Shown piece after piece: positions 1 through 14,155 of a DNA stretch of 64,000 nucleotides. The DNA comes from Acanthosoma haemorrhoidale (Eukaryota; Arthropoda; Insecta; Hemiptera; Acanthosomatidae): NCBI GenBank assembly GCA_930367205.1, contig CAKNEZ010000016.1, forward strand, positions 310,001 to 374,000, given 5' to 3'. The notes below the pieces were generated by a model, which was not told the DNA's origin, did no database searches, and saw only the letters and a program-made list of their open reading frames with translations. A program made the translations under genes and the position numbers. Numbering within the stretch: the first letter of the stretch is position 1; the number at the start of each line of letters is the position of its first letter.

Positions 1-50
1 ATCAAATAATGTCAAATATGAAAGTGTACCGCATCATTAGCACACATTGT

Positions 51-70
51 ATCACGTGATACGATCGTAT
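51..70. other. Double palindrome in the monomer core (representative)
   Basis: Bases 51-60 read atcacgtgat, a perfect 10-bp palindrome around CACGTG. Bases 59-70 read atacgatcgtat, a perfect 12-bp palindrome around CGATCG, overlapping the first by two bases. This pair is present in most monomers and is the best conserved part of the unit. CACGTG is the canonical E-box bound by bHLH proteins, and atcacgtg also fits the budding-yeast CDEI consensus RTCACRTG. Binding here is inference only. Confidence 0.7.
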
Positions 71-93
71 GATTAAAGTAACGAGTGAATATA

Positions 94-107
94 ACATCAA
101 ATGATGT
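94..107. other. Second dyad of the monomer (representative)
   Basis: The bases acatca and tgatgt are reverse complements separated by aa, giving a 14-bp inverted repeat in nearly every monomer. In type h it changes to acatcaaaagatgt, where the five-base arms acatc/gatgt are still complementary. It lies about 24 bases after the double palindrome. Confidence 0.65.
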
Positions 108-274
108 CGATTATAATGGTTTACTGCTTTATTAGCACACATTCTATCACGTGATACGATCGTATGATTAAAGTTACGAGTGAATATAACATCAAATGAT
201 GTCGAATATGATAATGCACTGTGACATTGGCACTTATTGTATCACGTGATACGATCGTATGATTAAAGTTACGA

Positions 275-284
275 GTGTATACAC
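275..284. other. Palindrome of the tatacac junction (representative)
   Basis: In the monomers that precede types c, g, r and x, the usual gagtgaatataac is replaced by gagtgtatacac, creating the perfect palindrome gtgtatacac. Later bases of the same word read tatta, taata or ccatta, which helps to tell neighbouring types apart. Confidence 0.55.
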
Positions 285-285
285 T

Positions 286-1140
286 ATTAAATGATGTCGA
301 ATATGATAGTGCACCAAATCATTAGCACTTATTGTATCATGTGATGCAATCGTATGATTAAAGTTACAAGTGACTATAACATCAAATGATGTCGATTATA
401 ATAGTGTACTGCATTATTAGCACACATTGTATCATGTGATGCGATCGTATGATTAAAGTAACGAGTGAATATAACATCAAATGATGTCGAATATGATAAT
501 GCACCGTGACATTGGCACATATTGTATCACGTGATACGATCGTATGATTATAGTCACGAGTAAATATAACATCAAATGATGTCGAATATAATAATGCACC
601 GTTACATGGGCACTTATTGTATCACGTGATACGATCGTATGATTAAAGTTACGAGTGTATACACTAATAAATGATGTCGAATATGATAGTGCACCAAATC
701 ATTAGCACTTATTGTATCATGTGATGCGATCGTATGATCAAAGTTACAAGAGAATGTAACATCAAAAGATGTCAATTTTGATAGTGTACCGCATCATTGG
801 CACTCATTATATCACGTGATAGGATCGTATGATTAAAGTAACGAGTGAATATAACATCAAATGATGTCGAATATGATAATGCACCGTGACATTGGCACAT
901 ATTGTATCACGTGATACGATCGTATGATTAAAGTCACGAGTAAATATAACATCAAATGATGTCGAATATAATAATGCACCGTGACATGGGCACTTATTGT
1001 ATCACGTGATACGATCGTATGATTAAAGTTACGAGTGTATACACTAATAAATGATGTCGAATATGATAGTGCACCAAATCATTAGCACTTATTGTATCAT
1101 GTGATGCGATCGTATGATTAAAGTCACGAGTGAATATAGC
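286..1140. repeat. Linker block c d e f g h e f' g
   Basis: Nine 95-bp monomers. The same order recurs at 30016-30870 and 34099-34953. Monomer e at 476 carries ttatagtcacg instead of ttaaagtcacg, a variant also seen in copy B near 34361. Confidence 0.85.
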
Positions 1141-1615
1141 ATCAAATGATGTCGAATATGATAACGAACCGTGACATTGGTACTTATTGTATCACGTGAT
1201 ACGATCGTATGATCAAAGTTACAAGAGAATATAACATCAAATGATGTCGATTATCATAGTGTACCGCATTATTAGCACATATTGTATCACGTGATACGAT
1301 CGTATGATTAAAGTTACGAGTGAATATAACATCAAATGATGTCGAATATGATAATGCACCGTGACATTGGCACTCATTGTATCACGTGATACGATCGTAT
1401 GATTAAAGTCACGAGTGAATATAACATCAAATGATGTCGATTATGATAGTGTTCCGTATCATAAGCACTCATTGTATCACGTGATACGATCGTATGATGA
1501 AAGTTACGAGTGAATATAACATCAAATGATGTCGATTATGATAGTGTTCCGTATCATAAGCAATCATTGTATCACGTGATGCGATCGTATGATTAAAGTC
1601 ACGAGTGAATATAGC
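1141..1615. repeat. HOR-3 5-mer (i j k l m), first of a tandem pair
   Basis: Five monomers beginning with type i (atagcatcaaatg upstream, then cgaaccgtgacattggta). The unit repeats immediately at 1616. Type k is the only monomer with gcaccgtgac followed by cactc. Confidence 0.9.
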
Positions 1616-2090
1616 ATCAAATGATGTCGAATATGATAACGAACCGTGACATTGGTACTTATTGTATCACGTGATACGATCGTATGATCAAAGTTACAAG
1701 AGAATATAACATCAAATGATGTCGATTATCATAGTGTACCGCATTATTAGCACATATTGTATCACGTGATACGATCGTATGATTAAAGTTACGAGTGAAT
1801 ATAACATCAAATGATGTCGAATATGATAATGCACCGTGACATTGGCACTCATTGTATCACGTGATACGATCGTATGATTAAAGTCACGAGTGAATATAAC
1901 ATCAAATGATGTCGATTATGATAGTGTTCCGTATCATAAGCACTCATTGTATCACGTGATACGATCGTATGATTAAAGTTACGAGTGAATATAACATCAA
2001 ATGATGTCGATTATGATAGTGTTCCGTATCATAAGCAATCATTGTATCACGTGATGCGATCGTATGATTAAAGTTACAATTGAATATAAC
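1616..2090. repeat. HOR-3 5-mer (i j k l m), second of a tandem pair
   Basis: This 475-bp copy differs from the first at 1974, where gattaaagtt replaces gatgaaagtt; copy B has the gatgaaagtt form at 35787. The last monomer m is followed by ttacaattg rather than tcacgagtg, which leads into type n. Confidence 0.9.
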
Positions 2091-5000
2091 ATCAAATGAT
2101 GTCGATTATAATCGTATACCGCTTTATTAGCATACATTGTATCACGTGATGCGATCGTATGATTAAAGTAACGAGTAAATATAACATCAAATGATGTCGA
2201 ATATAATAATGCACCGTTACATGGGCACTTATTGTATCACGTGATACGATCGTATGATTAAAGTTACGAGTGTATACACTAATAAATGATGTCGAATATG
2301 ATAGTGCACCAAATCATTAGCACTTATTGTATCATGTGATGCAATCGTATGATTAAAGTTACAAGTGACTATAACATCAAATGATGTCGATTATAATAGT
2401 GTACTGCATTATTAGCACACATTGTATCATGTGATGCGATCGTTTGATTAAAGTAACGAGTAAATATAACATCAAATGATGTCGAATATAATAATGCACC
2501 GTTACATGGGCACTTATTGTATCACGTGATACGATCGTATGATTAAAGTTACGAGTGTATACACTAATAAATGATGTCGAATATGATAGTGCACCAAATC
2601 ATTAGCACTTATTGTATCATGTGATGCGATCGTATGATCAAAGTTACAAGAGAATGTAACATCAAAAGATGTCAATTTTGATAGTGTACCGCATCATTGG
2701 CACTCATTATATCACGTGATAGGATCGTATGATTAAAGTAACGAGTGAATATAACATCAAATGATGTCGAATATGATAATGCACTGTGACATTGGCACAT
2801 ATTGTATCACGTGATACGATCGTATGATTAAAGTCACGAGTAAATATAACATCAAATGATGTCGAATATAATAATGCACCGTGACATGGGCACTTATTGT
2901 ATCACGTGATACGATCGTATGATTAAAGTTACGAGTGTATACACTAATAAATGATGTCGAATATGATAGTGCACCAAATCATTAGCACTTATTGTATCAT
3001 GTGATGCGATCGTATGATCAAAGTTACAAGAGAATATAACATCAAATGATGTCGATTATCATAGTGTACCGCATTATTAGCACATATTGTATCACGTGAT
3101 ACGATCGTATGATCAAAGTTACGAGTGAATATAACATCAAATGATGTCGATTATGATAGTGTTCCGTATCATAAGCAACCATTGTATCACGTGATGCGAT
3201 CGTATGATTAAAGTTACAATTGAATATAACATCAAATGATGTCGATTATAATGGTATACCGCTTTATTAGCATACATTGTATCACGTGATACGATCGCAT
3301 GATTAAAGTTACGAGTGAATATAACATCAAATGATGTCGAATATGATAATGCACCGTGACATTGGCACTTATTGTTTCACGTGATACGATCTTATGATTA
3401 AAGTTACGAGTGTATACACCATTAAATGATGTCGAATATGATAGTGCACCAAATCATTAGCACTTATTGTATCATGTGATGCAATCGTATGATTAAAGTT
3501 ACAAGTGACTATAACATCAAATGATGTCGATTATAATAGTGTACTGCATTATTAGCACACATTGTATCATGTGATGCGATCGTATGATTAAAGTAACGAG
3601 TAAATATAACATCAAATGATGTCGAATATAATAATGCACCGTTACATGGGCACTTATTGTATCACGTGATACGATCGTATGATTAAAGTTACGAGTGTAT
3701 ACACTAATAAATGATGTCGAATATGATAGTGCACCAAATCATTAGCACTTATTGTATCATGTGATGCGATCTTATGATCAAAGTTACAAGAGAATGTAAC
3801 ATCAAAAGATGTCAATTTTGATAGTGTACCGCATCATTGGCACTCATTATATCACGTGATAGGATCGTATGATTAAAGTAACGAGTGAATATAACATCAA
3901 ATGATGTCGAATATGATAATGCACTGTGACATTGGCACATATTGTATCACGTGATACGATCGTATGATTAAAGTCACGAGTAAATATAACATCAAATGAT
4001 GTCGAATATAATAATGCACCGTGACATGGGCACTTATTGTATCACGTGATACGATCGTATGATTAAAGTTACGAGTGTATACACTAATAAATGATGTCGA
4101 ATATGATAGTGCACCAAATCATTAGCACTTATTGTATCATGTGATGCGATCGTATGATCAAAGTTACAAGAGAATATAACATCAAATGATGTCGATTATC
4201 ATAGTGTACCGAATTATTAGCACATATTGTATCACGTGATACGATCGTATGATCAAAGTTACGAGTGAATATAACATCAAATGATGTCGATTATGATAGT
4301 GTTCCGTATCATAAGCAATCATTGTATCACGTGATGCGATCGTATGATTAAAGTTACAATTGAATATAACATCAAATGATGTCGATTATAATGGTATACC
4401 GCTTTATTAGCATACATTGTATCACGTGATACGATCGCATGATTAAAGTTACGAGTGAATATAACATCAAATGATGTCGAATATGATAATGCACCGTGAC
4501 ATTGGCACTTATTGTTTCACGTGATACGATCTTATGATTAAAGTTACGAGTGTATACACCATTAAATGATGTCGAATATGATAGTGTGTCGTAGCATTTA
4601 CACTCATTGTATCACGCGATTCGATCACATGATTAAAGTTACGAGTGAATATAACATCAAATGATGTCGAATATGATAATGAACCGTGACATTGGCACTT
4701 ATTGTATCACGTGATACGATCGTATGAATAAAGTTACAGGTGAATATAACATCAAATGATGTTGATTATGATAGTGTTCCGTATCATAAGCAATCATTGT
4801 ATCACGTGATGCGATCGTATAATTAAAGTTACGAGTAAATATAACATCAAATAATGTCAAATATGAAAGTGTACCGCATCATTAGCACACATTGTATCAC
4901 GTGATACGATCGTATGATTAAAGTAACGCGTGAATATAACATCAAATGATGTCGAATATGATAATGCACCGTGACATTGGCACATATTGTATCACGTGAT

Positions 5001-6270
5001 ACGATCGTATGATTAAAGTCACGAGTAAATATAACATCAAATGATGTCGAATATAATAATGCACCGTGACATGGGCACTTATTGTATCACGTGATACGAT
5101 CGTATGATTAAAGTTACGAGTGTATACACTAATAAATGATGTCGAATATGATAGTGCACCAAATCATTAGCACTTATTGTATCATGTGATGCGATCGTAT
5201 GATTAAAGTTACAAGTGACTATAACATCAAATGATGTCGATTATAATAGTGTACTGCATTATTAGCACACATTGTATCACGTGATACGATCGTATGATTA
5301 AAGTTACGAGTGAATATAACATCAAATGATGTAGAATATGATAATGCACTGTGACATTGGCACTTATTGTATCACGTGATACGATCGTATGATTAAAGTT
5401 ACGAGTGTATACACTATTAAATGATGTCGAATATGATAGTGCACCAAATCATTAGCACTTATTGTATCATGTGATGCGATCTTATGATCAAAGTTACAAG
5501 AGAATGTAACATCAAAAGATGTCAATTTTGATAGTGTACCGCATCATTGGCACTCATTATATCACGTGATAGGATCGTATGATTAAAGTAACGAGTGAAT
5601 ATAACATCAAATGATGTCGAATATGATAATGCACTGTGACATTGGCACATATTGTATCACGTGATACGATCGTATGATTAAAGTTACGAGTGTATACACT
5701 AATAAATGATGTCGAATATGATAGTGCACCAAATCATTAGCACTTATTGTATCATGTGATGCGATCGTATGATCAAAGTTACAAGAGAATATAACATCAA
5801 ATGATGTCGATTATCATAGTGTACCGAATTATTAGCACATATTGTATCACGTGATACGATCGTATGATCAAAGTTACGAGTGAATATAACATCAAATGAT
5901 GTCGATTATGATAGTGTTCCGTATCATAAGCAATCATTGTATCACGTGATGCGATCGTATGATTAAAGTTACAATTGAATATAACATCAAATGATGTCGA
6001 TTATAATGGTATACCGCTTTATTAGCATACATTGTATCACGTGATACGATCGCATGATTAAAGTTACGAGTGAATATAACATCAAATGATGTCGAATATG
6101 ATAATGCACCGTGACATTGGCACTTATTGTATCACGTGATACGATCTTATGATTAAAGTTACGAGTGTATACACCATTAAATGATGTCGAATATGATAGT
6201 GTGTCGTAGCATTGACACTCATTGTATCACGCGATTCGATCACATGATTAAAGTTACGAGTGAATATAAA
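2091..6270. repeat. Linker block of 44 common monomers
   Basis: Order read: n f c d f g h e' f' g j m' o q c d f g h e' f' g j m o q r s t P e f' g d b c h e' g j m o q r'. The motif f-g-h-e' recurs several times. The run g j m o q r s t P (4086-4940) is a HOR-1 that lacks T and b: after P it goes straight to e. The monomer at 5321 has gtagaatatg instead of gtcgaatatg. No gene or other feature is visible. Confidence 0.85.
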
Positions 6271-8075
6271 ATCAAATAATGTCAAATATGAACGTGTACC
6301 GTATTAATATCACACATTGTATCACGTGATAGGATCGTATGATTAAAGTAACGAGTGAATATAACATCAAATGATGTCGAATATGATAATGCACTGTGAC
6401 ATTGGCACATATTGTATCACGTGATACGATCGTATGATTAAAGTCACGAGTAAATATAACATCAAATGATGTCGAATATAATAATGCACCGTGACATGGG
6501 CACTTATTGTATCACGTGATACGATCGTATGATTAAAGTTACGAGTGTATACACTAATAAATGATGTCGAATATGATAGTGCACCAAATCATTAGCACTT
6601 ATTGTATCATGTGATGCGATCGTATGATCAAAGTTACAAGAGAATATAACATCAAATGATGTCGATTATCATAGTGTACCGCATTATTAGCACATATTGT
6701 ATCACGTGATACGATCGTATGATCAAAGTTACGAGTGAATATAACATCAAATGATGTCGATTATGATAGTGTTCCGTATCATAAGCAACCATTGTATCAC
6801 GTGATGCGATCGTATGATTAAAGTTACAATTGAATATAACATCAAATGATGTCGATTATAATGGTATACCGCTTTATTAGCATACATTGTATCACGTGAT
6901 ACGATCGCATGATTAAAGTTACGAGTGAATATAACATCAAATGATGTCGAATATGATAATGCACCGTGACATTGGCACTTATTGTTTCACGTGATACGAT
7001 CTTATGATTAAAGTTACGAGTGTATACACCATTAAATGATGTCGAATATGATAGTGTGTCGTAGCATTGACACTCATTGTATCACGCGATTCGATCACAT
7101 GATTAAAGTTACGAGTGAATATAAAATCAAATAATGTCAAATATGAAAGTGTACCGTATTAATATCACACATTGTATCACGTGATACGATCGTATGATTA
7201 AAGTTACAGGTGTATATAACATCAAATTATGTTGATTATATTAGTGTACCGCATCATTAGCACACATTGTATCACATGATACGATCGTATGATTAAAGTA
7301 ACGAGTGAATATAACATCAAATGATGTCGAATATGATAATGCACCGTGACATTGGCACATATTGTATCACGTGATACGATCGTATGAAAAAAGTCACGAG
7401 TGAATATAACATCAAATGATGTCGATTATGATAGTGTTTCGTATCATAAGCACTCATTGTATCACGTGATACGATCGTATGATGAAAGTTACGAGTGAAT
7501 ATAACATCAAATGATGTTGAATGTGATTGAATAATGTATCATTAATACTCAAAATTTCATGTGATACGATCGTATGATTAATGTTACGAGTGTATACACC
7601 ATTAAATGATGTCGAATGTGATAGTGTGTCGTAGCATTGACACTCATTGTATCACGAGATACGATCACATGATTAAAGTTACGAGTAAATATAACATCAT
7701 ATAATGTCAAATATGAAAGTGTACCGCATCATTAGCACACATTGTATCACGTGATGCGATCGTATGATTAAAGTTACGAGTAAATATAACATCAAATGAT
7801 GTTGAATTTGATAAGGCACCGTGGCATTGGCACTTATTGTGTCACGTGATACGATCGTATGATTAAAGTTACGAGTGAATATAGCATCAAATGATGTCGA
7901 ATATGATAATAAACCGTGACATTGGCACTTATTGTATCACGTGATACGATCGTATGAATAAAGTTACAGGTGAATATAACATCAAATGATGTCGAATATA
8001 ATAGTGTACCGCATCATTAGCACACATTGTATCACGTGATACGATCGTATGATTAAAGTAACGAGTGGATATAAC
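6271..8075. repeat. HOR-2 19-mer, copy 1
   Basis: Order u e' f' g j m' o q r' followed by the divergent cassette u' v e l w x P' y z P'' (7126-8075). Monomer w (7506-7600) is the most aberrant of the array yet still exactly 95 bp. Here the cassette is followed by m', which happens only in this copy and its partner at 40084. Confidence 0.9.
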
Positions 8076-11000
8076 ATCAAATGATGTCGATTATGATAGT
8101 GTTCCGTATCATAAGCAACCATTGTATCACGTGATGCGATCGTATGATTAAAGTTACAATTGAATATAACATCAAATGATGTCGATTATAATGGTATACC
8201 GCTTTATTAGCATACATTGTATCACGTGATACGATCGCATGATTAAAGTTACGAGTGAATATAACATCAAATGATGTCGAATATGATAATGCACTGTGAC
8301 ATTGGCACTTATTGTATCACGTGATACGATCGTATGATTAAAGTTACGAGTGTATACACTATTAAATGATGTCGAATATGATAGTGCACCAAATCATTAG
8401 CACTTATTGTATCATGTGATGCAATCGTATGATTAAAGTTACAAGTGACTATAACATCAAATGATGTCGATTATAATAGTGTACTGCATTATTAGCACAC
8501 ATTGTATCATGTGATGCGATCGTATGATTAAAGTAACGAGTGAATATAACATCAAATGATGTCGAATATGATAATGCACCGTGACATTGGCACATATTGT
8601 ATCACGTGATACGATCGTATGATTAAAGTTACGAGTGTATACACTAATAAATGATGTCGAATATGATAGTGCACCAAATCATTAGCACTTATTGTATCAT
8701 GTGATGCGATCGTATGATCAAAGTTACAAGAGAATGTAACATCAAAAGATGTCAATTTTGATAGTGTACCGCATCATTGGCACTCATTATATCACGTGAT
8801 AGGATCGTATGATTAAAGTAACGCGTGAATATAACATCAAATGATGTCGAATATGATACTGCACCGTGACATTGGCACATATTGTATCACGTGATACGAT
8901 CGTATGATTAAAGTCACGAGTAAATATAACATCAAATGATGTCGAATATAATAATGCACCGTGACATGGGCACTTATTGTATCACGTGATACGATCGTAT
9001 GATTAAAGTTACGAGTGTATACACTAATAAATGATGTCGAATATGATAGTGCACCAAATCATTAGCACTTATTGTATCATGTGATGCGATCGTATGATTA
9101 AAGTTACAAGTGACTATAACATCAAATGATGTCGATTATAATAGTGTACTGCATTATTAGCACACATTGTATCACGTGATACGATCGTATGATTAAAGTT
9201 ACGAGTGAATATAACATCAAATGATGTAGAATATGATAATGCACTGTGACATTGGCACTTATTGTATCACGTGATACGATCGTATGATTAAAGTTACGAG
9301 TGTATACACTATTAAATGATGTCGAATATGATAGTGCACCAAATCATTAGCACTTATTGTATCATGTGATGCGATCTTATGATTGAAGTTACAATTGAAT
9401 ATAACATCAAATGATGTCGATTATAATCGTATACCGCTTTATTAGCATACATTGTATCACGTGATGCGATCGTATGATTAAAGTAACGAGTAAATATAAC
9501 ATCAAATGATGTCGAATATAATAATGCACCGTTACATGGGCACTTATTGTATCACGTGATACGATCGTATGATTAAAGTTACGAGTGTATACACTAATAA
9601 ATGATGTCGAATATGATAGTGCACCAAATCATTAGCACTTATTGTATCATGTGATGCAATCGTATGATTAAAGTTACAAGTGACTATAACATCAAATGAT
9701 GTCGATTATAATAGTGTACTGCATTATTAGCACACATTGTATCATGTGATGCGATCGTTTGATTAAAGTAACGAGTAAATATAACATCAAATGATGTCGA
9801 ATATAATAATGCACCGTTACATGGGCACTTATTGTATCACGTGATACGATCGTATGATTAAAGTTACGAGTGTATACACTAATAAATGATGTCGAATATG
9901 ATAGTGCACCAAATCATTAGCACTTATTGTATCATGTGATGCGATCGTATGATCAAAGTTACAAGAGAATGTAACATCAAAAGATGTCAATTTTGATAGT
10001 GTACCGCATCATTGGCACTCATTATATCACGTGATAGGATCGTATGATTAAAGTAACGAGTGAATATAACATCAAATGATGTCGAATATGATAATGCACT
10101 GTGACATTGGCACATATTGTATCACGTGATACGATCGTATGATTAAAGTTACGAGTGTATACACTAATAAATGATGTCGAATATGATAGTGCACCAAATC
10201 ATTAGCACTTATTGTATCATGTGATGCGATCGTATGATCAAAGTTACAAGAGAATATAACATCAAATGATGTCGATTATCATAGTGTACCGCATTATTAG
10301 CACATATTGTATCACGTGATACGATCGTATGATCAAAGTTACGAGTGAATATAACATCAAATGATGTCGATTATGATAGTGTTCCGTATCATAAGCAACC
10401 ATTGTATCACGTGATGCGATCGTATGATTAAAGTTACAATTGAATATAACATCAAATGATGTCGATTATAATGGTATACCGCTTTATTAGCATACATTGT
10501 ATCACGTGATACGATCGCATGATTAAAGTTACGAGTGAATATAACATCAAATGATGTCGAATATGATAATGCACCGTGACATTGGCACTTATTGTTTCAC
10601 GTGATACGATCTTATGATTAAAGTTACGAGTGTATACACCATTAAATGATGTCGAATATGATAGTGCACCAAATCATTAGCACTTATTGTATCATGTGAT
10701 GCAATCGTATGATTAAAGTTACAAGTGACTATAACATCAAATGATGTCGATTATAATAGTGTACTGCATTATTAGCACACATTGTATCATGTGATGCGAT
10801 CGTATGATTAAAGTAACGAGTAAATATAACATCAAATGATGTCGAATATAATAATGCACCGTTACATGGGCACTTATTGTATCACGTGATACGATCGTAT
10901 GATTAAAGTTACGAGTGTATACACTAATAAATGATGTCGAATATGATAGTGCACCAAATCATTAGCACTTATTGTATCATGTGATGCGATCTTATGATCA

Positions 11001-11305
11001 AAGTTACAAGAGAATGTAACATCAAAAGATGTCAATTTTGATAGTGTACCGCATCATTGGCACTCATTATATCACGTGATAGGATCGTATGATTAAAGTA
11101 ACGAGTGAATATAACATCAAATGATGTCGAATATGATAATGCACTGTGACATTGGCACATATTGTATCACGTGATACGATCGTATGATTAAAGTCACGAG
11201 TAAATATAACATCAAATGATGTCGAATATAATAATGCACCGTGACATGGGCACTTATTGTATCACGTGATACGATCGTATGATTAAAGTTACGAGTGTAT
11301 ACACT
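8076..11305. repeat. Linker block of 34 monomers
   Basis: Order: m' o b c d e g h e f' g d b, then a hybrid (9311), then n f c d f g h e' g j m' o q c d f g h e' f'. The g at 10166 follows e' directly, skipping f'. From about 10166 the sequence matches 17386 onward with an offset of 7,220. No coding region is credible. Confidence 0.85.
9311..9405. repeat. Hybrid monomer c/m
   Basis: The left part has the c/g signature (gtgcaccaaatc, atcatgtgatgcgatctt). The right part reads gattgaagttacaattg, where ttacaattg otherwise follows only m or m'. The next monomer is n. This looks like the join of an exchange between non-matching monomers. The gattgaag variant is private to this monomer and its copy at 43124. 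Confidence 0.75.
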
Positions 11306-12350
11306 AATAAATGATGTCGAATATGATAGTGCACCAAATCATTAGCACTTATTGTATCATGTGATGCGATCGTATGATCAAAGTTACAAGAGAATATAAC
11401 ATCAAATGATGTCGATTATCATAGTGTACCGAATTATTAGCACATATTGTATCACGTGATACGATCGTATGATCAAAGTTACGAGTGAATATAACATCAA
11501 ATGATGTCGATTATGATAGTGTTCCGTATCATAAGCAATCATTGTATCACGTGATGCGATCGTATGATTAAAGTTACAATTGAATATAACATCAAATGAT
11601 GTCGATTATAATGGTATACCGCTTTATTAGCATACATTGTATCACGTGATACGATCGCATGATTAAAGTTACGAGTGAATATAACATCAAATGATGTCGA
11701 ATATGATAATGCACCGTGACATTGGCACTTATTGTTTCACGTGATACGATCTTATGATTAAAGTTACGAGTGTATACACCATTAAATGATGTCGAATATT
11801 ATAGTGTGTCGTAGCATTTACACTCATTGTATCACGCGATTCGATCACATGATTAAAGTTACGAGTGAATATAACATCAAATGATGTCGAATATGATAAT
11901 GAACCGTGACATTGGCACTTATTGTATCACGTGATACGATCGTATGAATAAAGTTACAGGTGAATATAACATCAAATGATGTTGATTATGATAGTGTTCC
12001 GTATCATAAGCAATCATTGTATCACGTGATGCGATCGTATAATTAAAGTTACGAGTAAATATAACATCAAATAATGTCAAATATGAAAGTGTACCGCATC
12101 ATTAGCACACATTGTATCACGTGATACGATCGTATGATTAAAGTAACGAGTGAATATAACATCAAATGATGTCGATTATAATGGTTTACTGCTTTATTAG
12201 CACACATTCTATCACGTGATACGATCGTATGATTAAAGTTACGAGTGAATATAACATCAAATGATGTCGAATATGATAATGCACTGTGACATTGGCACTT
12301 ATTGTATCACGTGATACGATCGTATGATTAAAGTTACGAGTGTATACACT
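11306..12350. repeat. HOR-1 11-mer (g j m o q r s t P T b)
   Basis: Eleven 95-bp monomers, 1,045 bp. Type j has gaattatt here. Type r begins gtcgaatatt instead of gtcgaatatg (base 11800), a private change absent from the copies at 18526 and 45119. Type T (12161) holds the only cacattctatcac variant of the core. Confidence 0.88.
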
Positions 12351-14155
12351 ATTAAATGATGTCGAATATGATAGTGCACCAAATCATTAGCACTTATTGT
12401 ATCATGTGATGCAATCGTATGATTAAAGTTACAAGTGACTATAACATCAAATGATGTCGATTATAATAGTGTACTGCATTATTAGCACACATTGTATTAT
12501 GTGATGCGATCGTATGATTAAAGTAACGAGTGAATATAACATCAAATGATGTCGAATATGATAATGCACCGTGACATTGGCACATATTGTATCACGTGAT
12601 ACGATCGTATGATTAAAGTTACGAGTGTATACACTAATAAATGATGTCGAATATGATAGTGCACCAAATCATTAGCACTTATTGTATCATGTGATGCGAT
12701 CGTATGATCAAAGTTACAAGAGAATGTAACATCAAAAGATGTCAATTTTGATAGTGTACCGCATCATTGGCACTCATTATATCACGTGATAGGATCGTAT
12801 GATTAAAGTAACGCGTGAATATAACATCAAATGATGTCGAATATGATAATGCACCGTGACATTGGCACATATTGTATCACGTGATACGATCGTATGATTA
12901 AAGTCACGAGTAAATATAACATCAAATGATGTCGAATATAATAATGCACCGTGACATGGGCACTTATTGTATCACGTGATACGATCGTATGATTAAAGTT
13001 ACGAGTGTATACACTAATAAATGATGTCGAATATGATAGTGCACCAAATCATTAGCACTTATTGTATCATGTGATGCGATCGTATGATTAAAGTTACAAG
13101 TGACTATAACATCAAATGATGTCGATTATAATAGTGTACTGCATTATTAGCACACATTGTATCACGTGATACGATCGTATGATTAAAGTTACGAGTGAAT
13201 ATAACATCAAATGATGTAGAATATGATAATGCACTGTGACATTGGCACTTATTGTATCACGTGATACGATCGTATGATTAAAGTTACGAGTGTATACACT
13301 ATTAAATGATGTCGAATATGATAGTGCACCAAATCATTAGCACTTATTGTATCATGTGATGCGATCTTATGATCAAAGTTACAAGAGAATGTAACATCAA
13401 AAGATGTCAATTTTGATAGTGTACCGCATCATTGGCACTCATTATATCACGTGATAGGATCGTATGATTAAAGTAACGAGTGAATATAACATCAAATGAT
13501 GTCGAATATGATAATGCACTGTGACATTGGCACATATTGTATCACGTGATACGATCGTATGATTAAAGTTACGAGTGTATACACTAATAAATGATGTCGA
13601 ATATGATAGTGCACCAAATCATTAGCACTTATTGTATCATGTGATGCGATCGTATGATCAAAGTTACAAGAGAATATAACATCAAATGATGTCGATTATC
13701 ATAGTGTACCGAATTATTAGCACATATTGTATCACGTGATACGATCGTATGATCAAAGTTACGAGTGAATATAACATCAAATGATGTCGATTATGATAGT
13801 GTTCCGTATCATAAGCAATCATTGTATCACGTGATGCGATCGTATGATTAAAGTTACAATTGAATATAACATCAAATGATGTCGATTATAATGGTATACC
13901 GCTTTATTAGCATACATTGTATCACGTGATACGATCGCATGATTAAAGTTACGAGTGAATATAACATCAAATGATGTCGAATATGATAATGCACCGTGAC
14001 ATTGGCACTTATTGTTTCACGTGATACGATCTTATGATTAAAGTTACGAGTGTATACACCATTAAATGATGTCGAATATGATAGTGTGTCGTAGCATTGA
14101 CACTCATTGTATCACGCGATTCGATCACATGATTAAAGTTACGAGTGAATATAAA
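12351..14155. repeat. Linker block of 19 monomers
   Basis: Order: c d e g h e f' g d b c h e' g j m o q r'. Type d at 12446 has tattatgtgat in place of tatcatgtgat, which weakens the E-box-like core. The stretch from about 12826 to 15960 matches 4941-8075 with an offset of 7,885. Confidence 0.85.

Larger units (their letters stand above)
1..285. repeat. HOR-1 end (types P T b), cut by window edge
   Basis: The first three monomers are P, T and b, the last three of the 11-mer HOR-1. The window opens exactly on a monomer boundary. The homologous place in copy B (33814) is preceded by g j m o q r s t, so the same eight monomers are expected just outside the left edge. Confidence 0.85.
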
